A stretch of 25,050 nucleotides of DNA from RCIO01 sp035555795 (GTDB lineage Bacteria; Pseudomonadota; Alphaproteobacteria; Rhizobiales; Rhizobiaceae): positions 1-25,050 of the forward strand of contig DATMGE010000008.1 in assembly GCA_035555795.1 (NCBI GenBank), given 5' to 3'. Below are positions 1 through 7,586 of this stretch, piece by piece. The notes below the pieces were generated by a model. That model did no database searches, was not told the origin of the DNA, and saw nothing but the letters and a program-made list of their open reading frames with translations. The stretch's first letter is position 1. The number at the start of each line of letters is the position of its first letter. The translations under genes and the position numbers were made by a program.

Positions 1-615
1 CATGATCTCGCGCAGCTTATGCGTGATCAGCACGATGGTTTTGCCCTCTGCCTTGAGCTGGGCGAGGATGCGGAACAGATGGTCGGCCTCGGCGGGCGTC
101 AGCACGCCGGTCGGCTCGTCGAGGATCAGCACATCGGCCTCGCGATAGAGCGCCTTGAGGATTTCGACCCGCTGCTGCAGGCCGACCGGCAGTTCCTCGA
201 CAATGGCGTCGGGGTCGACCTCAAGTCCGTAGTCACGTTCCAGCCGCGCCAGCTCGGCGCGCGCCTTGGCGATCGAGGCGTTGAGCAGCGCCTCGCCCTC
301 CGCGCCCAGGATGATGTTCTCCAGCACGGTGAAATTGTCGACCAGCATGAAATGCTGGTGCACCATGCCGATGCCGGCGGCGATCGCATCGTTCGGCGTG
401 GCGATCTTCACCGGCTTGCCGCCGACGCGGATTTCGCCGCTGTCTGCCTGGTAGAAGCCGTAGAGGATCGACATCAGCGTCGATTTCCCTGCGCCGTTCT
501 CGCCGATGATGCCGTGGATCGTACCGCGCGGTATTTCGAGGTGGATGTCGCGATTGGCACGCACGGGGCCGAAGCTCTTGTTGATGCCGACAAGCGCGAT
601 CGCAGCATCCGTCAT
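1..615 (-). CDS. ABC transporter ATP-binding protein, nucleoside/BMP type (N-terminal half, runs off window)
   Basis: The first 205 residues of an ABC ATPase are visible, reading leftwards out of the window, so the C-terminal part is missing. The N-terminal domain has a Walker A (GENGAGKST), a Q-loop context of the form GMVHQHFMLVDNFTVLENI, an LSGGQ-equivalent reading LPVGLQQRVEI, and a Walker B followed by LDEPTGVLTP. The degenerate signature 'VGLQQRVEILKALYR' and the 'HQHFMLVDNFTV' stretch are characteristic of the YufO/NupO-like ATPases that energise uptake of nucleosides or related solutes together with a BMP-family lipoprotein and two permeases. Members of this family are about 500 residues with two fused ATPase domains; only the first is seen here. 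The ATG at 615 is the first good start. The permease and binding-protein genes would be expected beyond the left edge. The exact substrate cannot be told from this fragment. Confidence 0.9.
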   Translation of the reverse strand, partial: MTDAAIALVGINKSFGPVRANRDIHLEIPRGTIHGIIGENGAGKSTLMSILYGFYQADSGEIRVGGKPVKIATPNDAIAAGIGMVHQHFMLVDNFTVLENIILGAEGEALLNASIAKARAELARLERDYGLEVDPDAIVEELPVGLQQRVEILKALYREADVLILDEPTGVLTPAEADHLFRILAQLKAEGKTIVLITHKLREIM

Positions 616-727
616 GCGCCGGTTCCACCTCGTTTGCCTGCGCCGTTGCGGCGCGTTCTTGTCGTTGGAGAAACGCTAGCACAGGGTTTTGCGCCCTGCC
701 AGCGCCCGCCGCCCTGCCGGAATGAGA

Positions 728-753
728 AGGCCCCGGCATCGCTGCAGGGGCCT
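728..753 (-). terminator. Candidate terminator hairpin of the MFS gene
   Basis: An inverted repeat AGGCCCC / GGGGCCT with a 12-nt loop lies about 30 nt beyond the stop codon of the minus-strand MFS gene. It is followed on that strand by a mixed pyrimidine run (TCTCATT) rather than a clean T-tract. It is therefore a plausible but weak terminator separating the MFS gene from the ABC ATPase gene. Confidence 0.4.
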
Positions 754-780
754 CGCTTGCTGCGGGTCCGCCGCTATCGT

Positions 781-2481
781 TCAGTCTTTTGCATGCAGGT
801 CGGTGCCCAGCGTGTCGCGCACGAAGAGCGTGCCGATCACCAGCGACATGGCCGCGATGACGATCGGGTACCAGAGACCGTAATAGATATCGCCGGCCGC
901 CGCGCTCATCGCGAAGACGGTCGCCGGCAGCAGCCCGCCGAACCAGCCATTGCCGATATGGTAGGGCAGCGACATGCCGGTATAGCGGATGCGGGTCGGG
1001 AACATCTCGACCAGGATCGCCGCGATCGGTCCGTAGACCATGGTCACGTAGAGCACGAGCACGAACAGGATAGCGATGGTCAGCGTCCAGTTCACCTGCG
1101 CCGGGTCGGCCACCATGACGAAGGCGCCGCTGGCATTCTGGTTCAGCGGATAGCCGGCATTGTGCAGCGCCGTGTTGACCGCCGTGTTGAACGCCGTGCC
1201 CTGTGCCGCCGCATCGGCGCCTGCCTGTACCGCATCATAGGACGGGATGGTGACGTCATTGATCGTCACGGTCGCAGCCGTGCCGGGCGCGGCGGTCGTC
1301 ACGATGTCGTAAGGCACCGAGTTGCGGGCAAGGAAGCCCGTCGCGATGTCGCACGAGGTCGTGAACTTGGCGGTGCCGACCGGGTTGAACTGGAAGGTGC
1401 AGTCGCCCGGAGCGGCGGTCACCGTGGCGCGGGTATTGGCCTGTGCGGTGGCGAGCGCCGGGTTCGCCGTCCAGGTCAGCGCCTTGAACAGCGGGAAGTA
1501 GGTGACGATCGCCAGAGCGAGGCCGGCCATGATGATGATCTTGCGGCCGATCTTGTCCGACAGCCAGCCGAACAGGATGAAGAAGGGCGTGCCGAGGGCG
1601 AGTGCGATGGCGATCATGATATTGACCGATACCGCATCGACCTTGAGCACGTTCTGCAGGAAGAACAGCGCGTAGAACTGGCCCGAATACCACACCACGG
1701 CCTGGCCGGCGGTGAGGCCGAGCAGCGCCAGCAGCGCGATGCGGGCATTCTTCCACTGGCCGAAGGCTTCCGTTAGCGGCGCCTTGGACTGCTTGCCCTC
1801 CTCCTTCATCTTCTTGAAGGCCGGCGATTCGTTGAGCGAAAGCCGGATCCAGACCGAGATGCCGAGCAGGATCACCGAGAGCAGGAACGGCACGCGCCAG
1901 CCCCAGGCCTTGAAGGCGTCGGGCCCGAGCGCCGTCTGGATCACCAGGATGATGATGAGCGACAGGAACAGGCCGAGCGTCGCCGTCGTCTGGATCCACG
2001 ACGTATAGTAGCCGCGCCGGTCGTCGGGCGCATGTTCGGCGACATAGGTCGCCGCGCCGCCATACTCACCGCCGAGGGCCAGGCCCTGCAGCATGCGCAG
2101 CGCGATCAGGATGATCGGAGCGGCGATGCCGATCGTGGCGGAGCCGGGCAGCAGGCCGACCAGGAAGGTCGAGAAGCCCATGATCAGGATGGTGATGAGG
2201 AAGGTGTATTTGCGGCCGACAAGATCGCCGATGCGGCCGAAGACGAGCGCGCCGAACGGACGCACGAGGAAGCCGGCGGCGAAGGCCAGCAGCGCGAAGA
2301 TGTTGCGGGTTGCTTCAGGATATTCGCTGAAGAAGGCCGCGCCGATGAAGGCGGCGAGCGAGCCGTAGAGATAGAAATCGTACCACTCGAAGACCGTACC
2401 GAGCGAGGAGGCGAAGATGACCTTCTTCTCCTCGCGCGTCATGCCGCGCCGGTCCGTGCCGGCGGTAGATGCCATAGCCAT
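781..2481 (-). CDS. MFS transporter, metabolite:H+ symporter (MHS) family, with large periplasmic insert
   Basis: A 566-residue inner-membrane secondary transporter. The N-terminal SLGTVFEWYDFYLYG and the two loop motifs GRIGDLVGRK (about residues 82-91, loop 2-3) and GWLSDKIGRK (305-314, loop 8-9) identify the MHS branch, whose members carry organic acids, osmolytes or aromatic acids with protons. About twelve hydrophobic segments are visible. Typical family members are 430-450 residues; the excess is an insert of roughly 130 residues (about 334-464) between TM9 and TM10, on the periplasmic side by the usual topology. It is polar, Thr/Ala-rich and has two cysteines (C361, C377). The ATG at 2481 is chosen because GGGAGGA lies 4-5 nt upstream; an upstream in-frame start at 2556 lacks a ribosome binding site. 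Substrate is unknown. The gene stands alone between divergent and unrelated neighbours. Confidence 0.88.
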   Translation of the reverse strand: MAMASTAGTDRRGMTREEKKVIFASSLGTVFEWYDFYLYGSLAAFIGAAFFSEYPEATRNIFALLAFAAGFLVRPFGALVFGRIGDLVGRKYTFLITILIMGFSTFLVGLLPGSATIGIAAPIILIALRMLQGLALGGEYGGAATYVAEHAPDDRRGYYTSWIQTTATLGLFLSLIIILVIQTALGPDAFKAWGWRVPFLLSVILLGISVWIRLSLNESPAFKKMKEEGKQSKAPLTEAFGQWKNARIALLALLGLTAGQAVVWYSGQFYALFFLQNVLKVDAVSVNIMIAIALALGTPFFILFGWLSDKIGRKIIIMAGLALAIVTYFPLFKALTWTANPALATAQANTRATVTAAPGDCTFQFNPVGTAKFTTSCDIATGFLARNSVPYDIVTTAAPGTAATVTINDVTIPSYDAVQAGADAAAQGTAFNTAVNTALHNAGYPLNQNASGAFVMVADPAQVNWTLTIAILFVLVLYVTMVYGPIAAILVEMFPTRIRYTGMSLPYHIGNGWFGGLLPATVFAMSAAAGDIYYGLWYPIVIAAMSLVIGTLFVRDTLGTDLHAKD

Positions 2482-2497
2482 ATTGTCCTCCCACGGA

Positions 2498-2519
2498 CGG
2501 CCAGCCTCCTCGCTGGCCG
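2498..2519 (-). promoter_or_regulatory. Leader hairpin of the MFS mRNA
   Basis: A perfect 7-bp stem (CGGCCAG / CTGGCCG) with an 8-nt loop ends 16 nt before the MFS start codon. On the mRNA strand the loop reads CGAGGAGG, a Shine-Dalgarno-like sequence displayed in the loop, while the true Shine-Dalgarno (GGGAGGA) follows immediately after the stem. The structure is seen directly; a regulatory role is inference. Confidence 0.4.
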
Positions 2520-2675
2520 ATTCCAAACGGTGAATTTCTAGACCCGTGGGGCGCAAGCCGGCTACCGATGCTTACGGCGTAGAACTATAGTATGATTTTG
2601 TATGAACGCCGGGCAGGCCATGTCTTTCGTCGGCGGCAGGCATGGCGTCGCCGCCGAACCGGGAGGGCGATTTAA

Positions 2676-2966
2676 ATGGAACTCCTGCTGGAAATATTCA
2701 TCCACCAGCTGCTCGATCCGTTCCGGATCGGCCTGCTGCTCTTTCTCGCCGTCACCACGCTGCGAAACAGTCATGCGACCGGATTCGCCATTCCCCTGGC
2801 GCTGGGCGTCGCATTCGTCGCGGTGCTGATCCCCGGCGTCATGGGTCAGGCCAAGGCCGGGCTCCTTCCCGAGATCGCGGTGGGCGTCGTCGTCAATGTG
2901 GCATGGGTGGCGGCGCTTCTCGGCGCCTGGATGCTGCTGCGGCGCTTGCGCGGCGCCAGCGCCTGA
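2676..2966 (+). CDS. Small hypothetical integral membrane protein
   Basis: A 96-residue protein transcribed divergently from the MFS gene. It has three hydrophobic stretches (about residues 14-28, 36-55 and 65-89) separated by short polar turns and ends in a basic tail (LLRRLRGASA), so it is very probably an inner-membrane protein with the C-terminus inside. A strong ribosome binding site (GGGAGGG) lies 6 nt upstream of the ATG, which supports both the start and the reality of the gene. No recognisable catalytic motif. It is followed by a bidirectional hairpin. I do not recognise a family and assign no function. Confidence 0.7.
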   Translation: MELLLEIFIHQLLDPFRIGLLLFLAVTTLRNSHATGFAIPLALGVAFVAVLIPGVMGQAKAGLLPEIAVGVVVNVAWVAALLGAWMLLRRLRGASA

Positions 2967-2983
2967 GGACATCGCTCAGGCAG

Positions 2984-3020
2984 GCAACCGGGGCGGTTCG
3001 TGAAAAACGCCCCGGCTTGC
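2984..3020. terminator. Bidirectional hairpin between convergent genes
   Basis: A GC-rich stem CCGGGGCG / CGCCCCGG (2988-2995 with 3008-3015), extended outward by GCAA / TTGC with one bulge, encloses a loop containing five A residues. It sits exactly between the stop codon of the plus-strand membrane protein and the stop codon of the minus-strand ribbon-helix-helix gene, the usual place for a shared terminator. There is no long T-tract on either side. Confidence 0.55.
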
Positions 3021-3023
3021 GGT

Positions 3024-3209
3024 TCAGACCACGCGGCGCAGCGGCGTCACCTGCTGCTCCGGCTCGAGATAGCCTTTCTCGGTCAGCCACTTCTCGATGA
3101 CGATCTCGACGAGCGACGACACCGAGCGGCGGTCGTCATGCGCTGCGGCGACGAGCGCCTCCTTGATGCGGGGCTCGAGGCGGAATCCGAGTGGGTTTGT
3201 CTTGGCCAT
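3024..3209 (-). CDS. Small ribbon-helix-helix (Arc/MetJ-like) DNA-binding protein
   Basis: A 61-residue protein: a short N-terminal strand (NPLGFRLEP) followed by two helices (about residues 14-27 and 31-44). This is the layout of Arc/CopG-type ribbon-helix-helix domains, which dimerise and insert the strand in the DNA major groove. The DDRRSVSSLVE segment forms the turn and start of the second helix. Two in-frame ATGs exist (3215 and 3209). The AGGAG motif is 1 nt before the first but 7 nt before the second, so the second is preferred. No toxin-like partner lies immediately next to it, so it looks like an orphan regulator rather than a clear antitoxin. Target unknown. Confidence 0.75.
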   Translation of the reverse strand: MAKTNPLGFRLEPRIKEALVAAAHDDRRSVSSLVEIVIEKWLTEKGYLEPEQQVTPLRRVV

Positions 3210-3280
3210 TTTCATGCTCCTTTTGCCGCCGGTCGGTTCCGACGCGTCACGGCATTGTTTGAAACGAATGCGGAGGATGA

Positions 3281-3715
3281 TCAGGCAGTCGGTGGCGCGC
3301 GGGCCTGCGTGGCGGCGCGGTGGGCTTGCGCGGCCCGTTGTGACACCAGCGGCGTGCCGTCGGCGCGCCGCGCGACGGTCTCGCTTGCCGTGTCGGATGC
3401 GAGAAGCGGAATGTCGTTGCCGCCATCATTGCCGTCGCCGAGGCGCAGCAGCGGGCCGATCGCGCGGCCAGCTTCCGCCGTCAGCGCCTGTGCGACCTCG
3501 ACCCGGCCGGGCAGGCCGCCGCCGGGATGGCTGGTGAGGACGGCGCGGTCAGGAAAGACCGGCGGGGCGCGCAGGCCCGCCTCGATCACCCCGGCGCCGG
3601 CCGCAAGGAAGCCGACGGCCAGCAGCAACGCGCCCAGCTGACCCAGCACAAGCCGCGCCAGGACGGCATTTGCCGCCGCGATCCGGGATCGTGATGTCGT
3701 CGGGCCGGGTGTCAT
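3281..3715 (-). CDS. Hypothetical protein with one N-terminal membrane segment
   Basis: A 144-residue reading frame on the same strand as, and downstream of, the large RM gene. Residues about 24-44 (LGQLGALLLAVGFLAAGAGVIEAG) form one hydrophobic segment preceded by basic residues, so the rest would face the periplasm. The remainder is Ala/Arg/Gly-rich, with a polar segment around GDGNDGGNDIPLL, and ends in a low-complexity tail. The ATG at 3715 is used; only a weak GGAG is seen about 13 nt upstream, so the start is uncertain. I do not recognise the family. In DNA this GC-rich a spurious frame cannot be excluded, but the hydrophobic segment and the lack of a better alternative favour a real gene. 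Confidence 0.42.
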   Translation of the reverse strand: MTPGPTTSRSRIAAANAVLARLVLGQLGALLLAVGFLAAGAGVIEAGLRAPPVFPDRAVLTSHPGGGLPGRVEVAQALTAEAGRAIGPLLRLGDGNDGGNDIPLLASDTASETVARRADGTPLVSQRAAQAHRAATQARAPPTA

Positions 3716-3898
3716 GCGACACGAACGCTCCGTGGGAGCCGCATCTCGCGGCGTGTGGCCCCATACATAAGCCTCTCTTGTCGGAATCTGCAATACGCAG
3801 CCGGCTTTGGCTGCGGAAAGAGCCCTCCAGCCACACCGCGCCCGTCTTTTCCGCGAGCCAGCAGTGGCCGAAGCCCTTCCCGGCAAGAGCGTCAGGCA

Positions 3899-3924
3899 GG
3901 CAAGGAGGGTGGCCGTTCCTTGCC
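3899..3924 (-). terminator. Hairpin at the end of the MmeI-like gene
   Basis: An 8-bp perfect stem GGCAAGGA / TCCTTGCC with a 10-nt loop begins 2 nt beyond the stop codon of the minus-strand RM gene. No T-tract follows. A second perfect 7-bp hairpin (CGCAGCC / GGCTGCG, 3796-3815) lies further downstream on the same strand and could act with it. Confidence 0.5.
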
Positions 3925-3926
3925 GC

Positions 3927-6900
3927 TCACGCCGCCTTTCGGGACGCGAATCTGCCGTTCGGCAGGGCGGTGGCGCGGCCATAGAGTGCCAGCGTGCGCA
4001 GCACCTGCGCGACGCGCGGCTCGATGCGCCTGCCGCCGCCACGGAAGGCGCGGGCCATCGCCACCGCGTCGAGCGGCACCGCGCTCGCCGCCAGAACCGC
4101 CTCCACCGCCAGCGGCTGCTCCTGCCGGTCCTTGGGGAAGACCGGCTTGCCGGCATCGATGGCGACGACCGTGCCGCCAAGCGCCAGCTCGCCGGTCTTG
4201 CCGGGCGTCTCCCTCGCGAAGCGCGAAATCTGGAAATCCGGCCGCAGCCAGCGCACATGGCCCGCCGCTTCCTCCGCTGCGCGCTCGGCATTCAGCGCGA
4301 CGAGACGCTCCAGGATCTGCGCGTCGACGAGATCGGCCGGCCATCCATAGGCTTGCGCGGTAAGGCGGTCGATCGTCTCATGCAGTTCCTTGAGGATCAG
4401 CACCAGCCCACGCTGCTTGATGTCCTCGTCCTTCTCGGTCAGCGGCTCGCCCGCCTTCAGCTTTTCCAGCACATTGTAGAGACCCGTCATCGTCAGGTCA
4501 GGATGGTCGGTCAGCACCCGCTTGCGCAGGCCATCCAGCTCTTCGCCGGTCGCCCGCAATTGCTCGCCGATCCGATCGGAAAGATCGGGGAAGGGGAATG
4601 GGTCGAAGCAGCGGGATTTCACATAGACCGCCTCTCGGTCATACACTCCGAGCATTCCCGAGTTTGCCAGGTACCAGGCGAAATGAATGTGCGAGTTCAG
4701 CACGGCCAGCACCGCCGCATCCGGGATCGCGATGGCGAGAACCTTGTTGTCCGGAAGGATCTGCGCATCGAGAAACTGAAAAACCCTGTGCTTTGCCGTT
4801 TCGACCGTGGCGATATAGCGCGGCAGGCCGTCGAGCGCGGGGCGCAGATCGGCGCGCGGCTCTCCAAATGTCCACCAGTTGCGCCGGTAACTTTCGCGGT
4901 TGTTCCATTCGCGGCCGAGCTTCCGGCCGCCGCCGTCCGTTCGCGGCTGCCCGGAAGCGTCGAGATCGTACCTGACGCGCTGGATCAAATGCTGGTAGAC
5001 CTCGGGAAAGTTGCGCCGCACCGTCTCCGCGGACAGGCCGAAGAGGTCGATGACCATGGCGTTTCTCGACCGGGACGTGAGATCCCTGCCGTTGCGGTAC
5101 ATCCTGATATGGCGATCGAGGCCGTCCCGCCGTCCCAGCCCGAGATGTTGCGCCTCTGATCGTGAGACGATGAAGCCGGCCCCCATCAACTGAACACCCC
5201 GCGAGCAGAGCCCGGCGCCGGCAGTGAGTGGCGAGGCCTTCCCCACATCGAGGCCTGCCGAGAGATCGGAGTTGATCGCGCCGCCGGTCGATACGAGTTC
5301 GATCATCGGCTCGTCCGTATCCAGCGCTTCCTCCCGAACCACTTCATGCAGCACGCCGTCCGCCTTGCCGGCCTCACACACCGTCATCGCGATCCGCACC
5401 GCCGCGCTGTCCTTCGTCGCCTTGGTCCACGGGTGGTCGGGGACGGCGAAGACGATGCTCACCGGCCGTTTCGCCGACAGATGCCGCTCTATCACGCGCC
5501 GCTGGAAAAGCTGACTGATCGAGTTCGTCGTCACCAGCCCGAAGCGCCGCAGCGCCGTGTCCTTGCGCGTCAGCAACTCCGCCGCCCGGTCCCACCAGTA
5601 CATGACGATGTCGGCGCTCTCGTTCATCTGCCGGTTTGCCGCCCACAGCGTCTGCGCATAGCCGGAGCCCAGCCGCGCGCGGATATCCTTGCCACCGATG
5701 AACGGCGGATTGCCCACGATGAACTCCGCCTCCGGCCAGTCAGCCCGCCGCGCATTCGGAAATGTCTCGACCCGCTGCCCGTCGCGCTCCGTCACTGCCG
5801 CCGTGGGCCATCCATCCCATGTCAGCAGCGCGTCAAAGCCCTCGCGGCGGCCGAAATTGATGTTCCTGAAAGCCCGCAGGATCGGCTCTGCCGGATGGCC
5901 CGTATGGGTGCGGTAATGCTGTTGCAGATAGCCGATCCACACCACCAGTTCGGCGATCGCGGCTGCGCGCGGGTTACGCTCCAGCCCGAGGAATTGATGT
6001 GGGTCCACCGTCTCGCCCTCCAGCGCGAGGCTTTCATTCGCGCCGAGCCGCGCAAGCGCCTCCAGCACCTCGCCTTCGAGCTTCTTCATCAGTTCCAGCG
6101 CGACATAGAGGAAATTGCCGGTGCCGCAGGCCGGATCGAGCACGCGCGTGGCGCAGAGCCGGTGGTGGAACGCGCGGATGATCGCCAGCGCCTGCTTCTC
6201 GTCACCGCTCTCCTTCGCGTCCTCCGCCTTGGTCAGCGCCTTCTGCCAGTCGTCGCGCAGCGGCTCCATCACCGTCGCTTCCACCAGCCGCTGCACATAG
6301 GCGCGGGGCGTATAATGTGCTCCCAATCGCCGTCGCTCGCCGGGCTCCAGCGCCTGTTCCAGCAGCGTGCCGAAGATCGCTGGGTCCACCTCCGTCCATT
6401 TCGCCTTCGCCGCCTGCAACAGCTCGCCGATCTCCTCGCGGCCGAGCGGAAAGGCGCGGGCATGCTTGAACAGATTGCCGTTGAAATGGCGCACCGTCTC
6501 GCGAAAGCCGGAAAAGAAGCGCCGCACCGCCAGCGGCTCGTCCATCTTCGCCCACAGTTCCTCCACCAGCGGCACGAAGGCGCCGGGGCTGGCGATGCAA
6601 TCGGTGAGCAGCGCGCCGAACTTGCCCTTGGGCAGAAGGTCGACATCCTCCGCGAACATGGTGAAGATGCAGCGCATCAGGAAATGTGCCACGTCCTCGG
6701 GCGGATGACGCGTCTCCAGCGCCTTCGACACTTCCGCCAGCCGTGCAGCCACGCCGCGCGTCACCCGCGCCGAAGCGCGTGCCGGGTCGAGGCTCGCCGG
6801 ATCGGTCCAGATCGCCTTGAGCAGCGCCCGCACCGCCGGATCGCGCAAATCCTCCATGAAGACGCGAAACCCCTTGCGGTCGGGAAACTGGCTGTAGGCG

Positions 6901-7391
6901 CGCCCCGTGCCGGAAAAATCGGCGAAGACCTCGAAGGCATGGCCGACATCGCAGGTGACGATGAAGGGCGGCGCCGGATGGCTGGCATCCAGCAGGAAGA
7001 CATAGTTCTCCGCCTGCTTGCGGGCGTTGAGCATCATCACGTCCCAGCCGCGCGCCACATTGCGGCGGCCGAGCTGTTCCGGCTCGTCCGCCAGCATGGA
7101 AAGCTGCCCCGGCAATGCGTTCTTGGCTCCAGGCAGCCGCGACTGCTTCGCCTCCAGGATGAAGCAGCCCTTCTTGTAAAGGTCGATCCGCCGCGGCCCG
7201 CCTTCGTCGCTTTCGCGCAGGCTCACGGCGCGCTCGAACACATAGTCGTTGCGCGCCGTCTCGGCGCCCGCCGGCTCCGGCCGCGCCACGCCGATCACGT
7301 CGCACAGCTCGGCCAGGAACATCTGGTAATTGGCGCGCTCCGCCCCTCCCTCGCGCGCTGTCCAGCGCACGATGAACGCTTCGTGGTCCAT
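3927..7391 (-). CDS. MmeI-like single-chain restriction endonuclease-DNA adenine methyltransferase (type IIL/IIG)
   Basis: A 1154-residue protein predicted to methylate and cut DNA from one chain. The N-terminal part (AFIVRWT...GGAERANYQMFLAELCD) is the MmeI-type domain. Its nuclease triad D70, E80, K82 (IDLYKKGCFILEAK) keeps the D-X9-EXK spacing and even the residue numbers reported for MmeI, which supports the ATG at 7391 over a TTG at 7409. A helical linker follows (about 180-350). The methylase core starts at LGAHYTP (356-362), with the SAM-binding motif DPACGTGNF (419-427) and the catalytic NPPF (561-564) expected of N6-adenine methylases. The target-recognition region is about 690-880. 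MmeI is about 919 residues; here about 200 further residues include YGWPADLVDAQILERLVALN and a winged-helix-like end. GGGGGGAG precedes the ATG. No separate specificity or methylase gene is adjacent, as expected for this class. Recognition sequence unknown. Confidence 0.9.
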   Translation of the reverse strand: MDHEAFIVRWTAREGGAERANYQMFLAELCDVIGVARPEPAGAETARNDYVFERAVSLRESDEGGPRRIDLYKKGCFILEAKQSRLPGAKNALPGQLSMLADEPEQLGRRNVARGWDVMMLNARKQAENYVFLLDASHPAPPFIVTCDVGHAFEVFADFSGTGRAYSQFPDRKGFRVFMEDLRDPAVRALLKAIWTDPASLDPARASARVTRGVAARLAEVSKALETRHPPEDVAHFLMRCIFTMFAEDVDLLPKGKFGALLTDCIASPGAFVPLVEELWAKMDEPLAVRRFFSGFRETVRHFNGNLFKHARAFPLGREEIGELLQAAKAKWTEVDPAIFGTLLEQALEPGERRRLGAHYTPRAYVQRLVEATVMEPLRDDWQKALTKAEDAKESGDEKQALAIIRAFHHRLCATRVLDPACGTGNFLYVALELMKKLEGEVLEALARLGANESLALEGETVDPHQFLGLERNPRAAAIAELVVWIGYLQQHYRTHTGHPAEPILRAFRNINFGRREGFDALLTWDGWPTAAVTERDGQRVETFPNARRADWPEAEFIVGNPPFIGGKDIRARLGSGYAQTLWAANRQMNESADIVMYWWDRAAELLTRKDTALRRFGLVTTNSISQLFQRRVIERHLSAKRPVSIVFAVPDHPWTKATKDSAAVRIAMTVCEAGKADGVLHEVVREEALDTDEPMIELVSTGGAINSDLSAGLDVGKASPLTAGAGLCSRGVQLMGAGFIVSRSEAQHLGLGRRDGLDRHIRMYRNGRDLTSRSRNAMVIDLFGLSAETVRRNFPEVYQHLIQRVRYDLDASGQPRTDGGGRKLGREWNNRESYRRNWWTFGEPRADLRPALDGLPRYIATVETAKHRVFQFLDAQILPDNKVLAIAIPDAAVLAVLNSHIHFAWYLANSGMLGVYDREAVYVKSRCFDPFPFPDLSDRIGEQLRATGEELDGLRKRVLTDHPDLTMTGLYNVLEKLKAGEPLTEKDEDIKQRGLVLILKELHETIDRLTAQAYGWPADLVDAQILERLVALNAERAAEEAAGHVRWLRPDFQISRFARETPGKTGELALGGTVVAIDAGKPVFPKDRQEQPLAVEAVLAASAVPLDAVAMARAFRGGGRRIEPRVAQVLRTLALYGRATALPNGRFASRKAA

Positions 7392-7417
7392 CCGCTCCCC
7401 CCGGTACAATAGCCGGA

Positions 7418-7444
7418 CGCGGCTGCCCGGCCGCGTTTCCTCCT
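7418..7444 (-). promoter_or_regulatory. Unusual leader of the MmeI-like gene: strong Shine-Dalgarno plus hairpin
   Basis: Reading the minus strand, a perfect AGGAGG (7439-7444) is followed by AAA and an 18-nt hairpin (CGCGGC / GCCGCG, 7418-7435). There is no start codon at normal distance from the AGGAGG. The next in-frame starts are a TTG at 7409 and the preferred ATG at 7391, which has its own GGGGGGAG. The hairpin would bring the AGGAGG to about 11 nt from the TTG if looped out. Function is inference. Confidence 0.4.
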
Positions 7445-7456
7445 GGATACGGAATG

Positions 7457-7518
7457 CAACCTATGATAGAATTATGGAAACATACAACCTAAAAGCGCAG
7501 CCTTGCGAAATACAACCC
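7457..7518. repeat. Three CAACC[T/C] copies at an exact 28-bp period in the RM/lepA divergent region
   Basis: CAACCT at 7457-7462, CAACCT at 7485-7490 and CAACCC at 7513-7518 are exactly 28 bp apart. The last two share the longer ATACAACC. They lie in the approximately 195-bp divergent region between the RM gene and lepA, where both promoters must be. They may be regulator sites or -35-like elements (GGTTGT on the minus strand), or chance. Confidence 0.35.
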
Positions 7519-7586
7519 GCCGCTACTGCCGGCGCGCGCATAAATCGGCTTTCCGTTTGGCCGCCGAATGCTTTATAGCCCGCCGC

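Noticed and set aside
19..1776. A 585-residue plus-strand open frame opposite the ABC and MFS genes
   Set aside because: Composition is His/Arg/Asp-rich with no recognisable domain; it is the antisense shadow of two clear genes in high-GC DNA. Similar long shadows opposite glcB (12365-14740, minus), lepA (8199-9500, minus), miaB (17074-18351, minus) and lnt/metK (22451-24766, minus) were rejected for the same reason.
3807..7412. Long plus-strand frames (450 and 688 residues) opposite the RM gene
   Set aside because: The minus-strand frame has intact nuclease and methylase motifs throughout; the plus-strand frames show only Arg/His/Gln-rich shadow composition.
7503..7586. A 28-residue N-terminal extension of LepA
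   Set aside because: It is Arg-rich, unlike any LepA N-terminus, and lacks a ribosome binding site; the conserved protein begins at the ATG at 7587.
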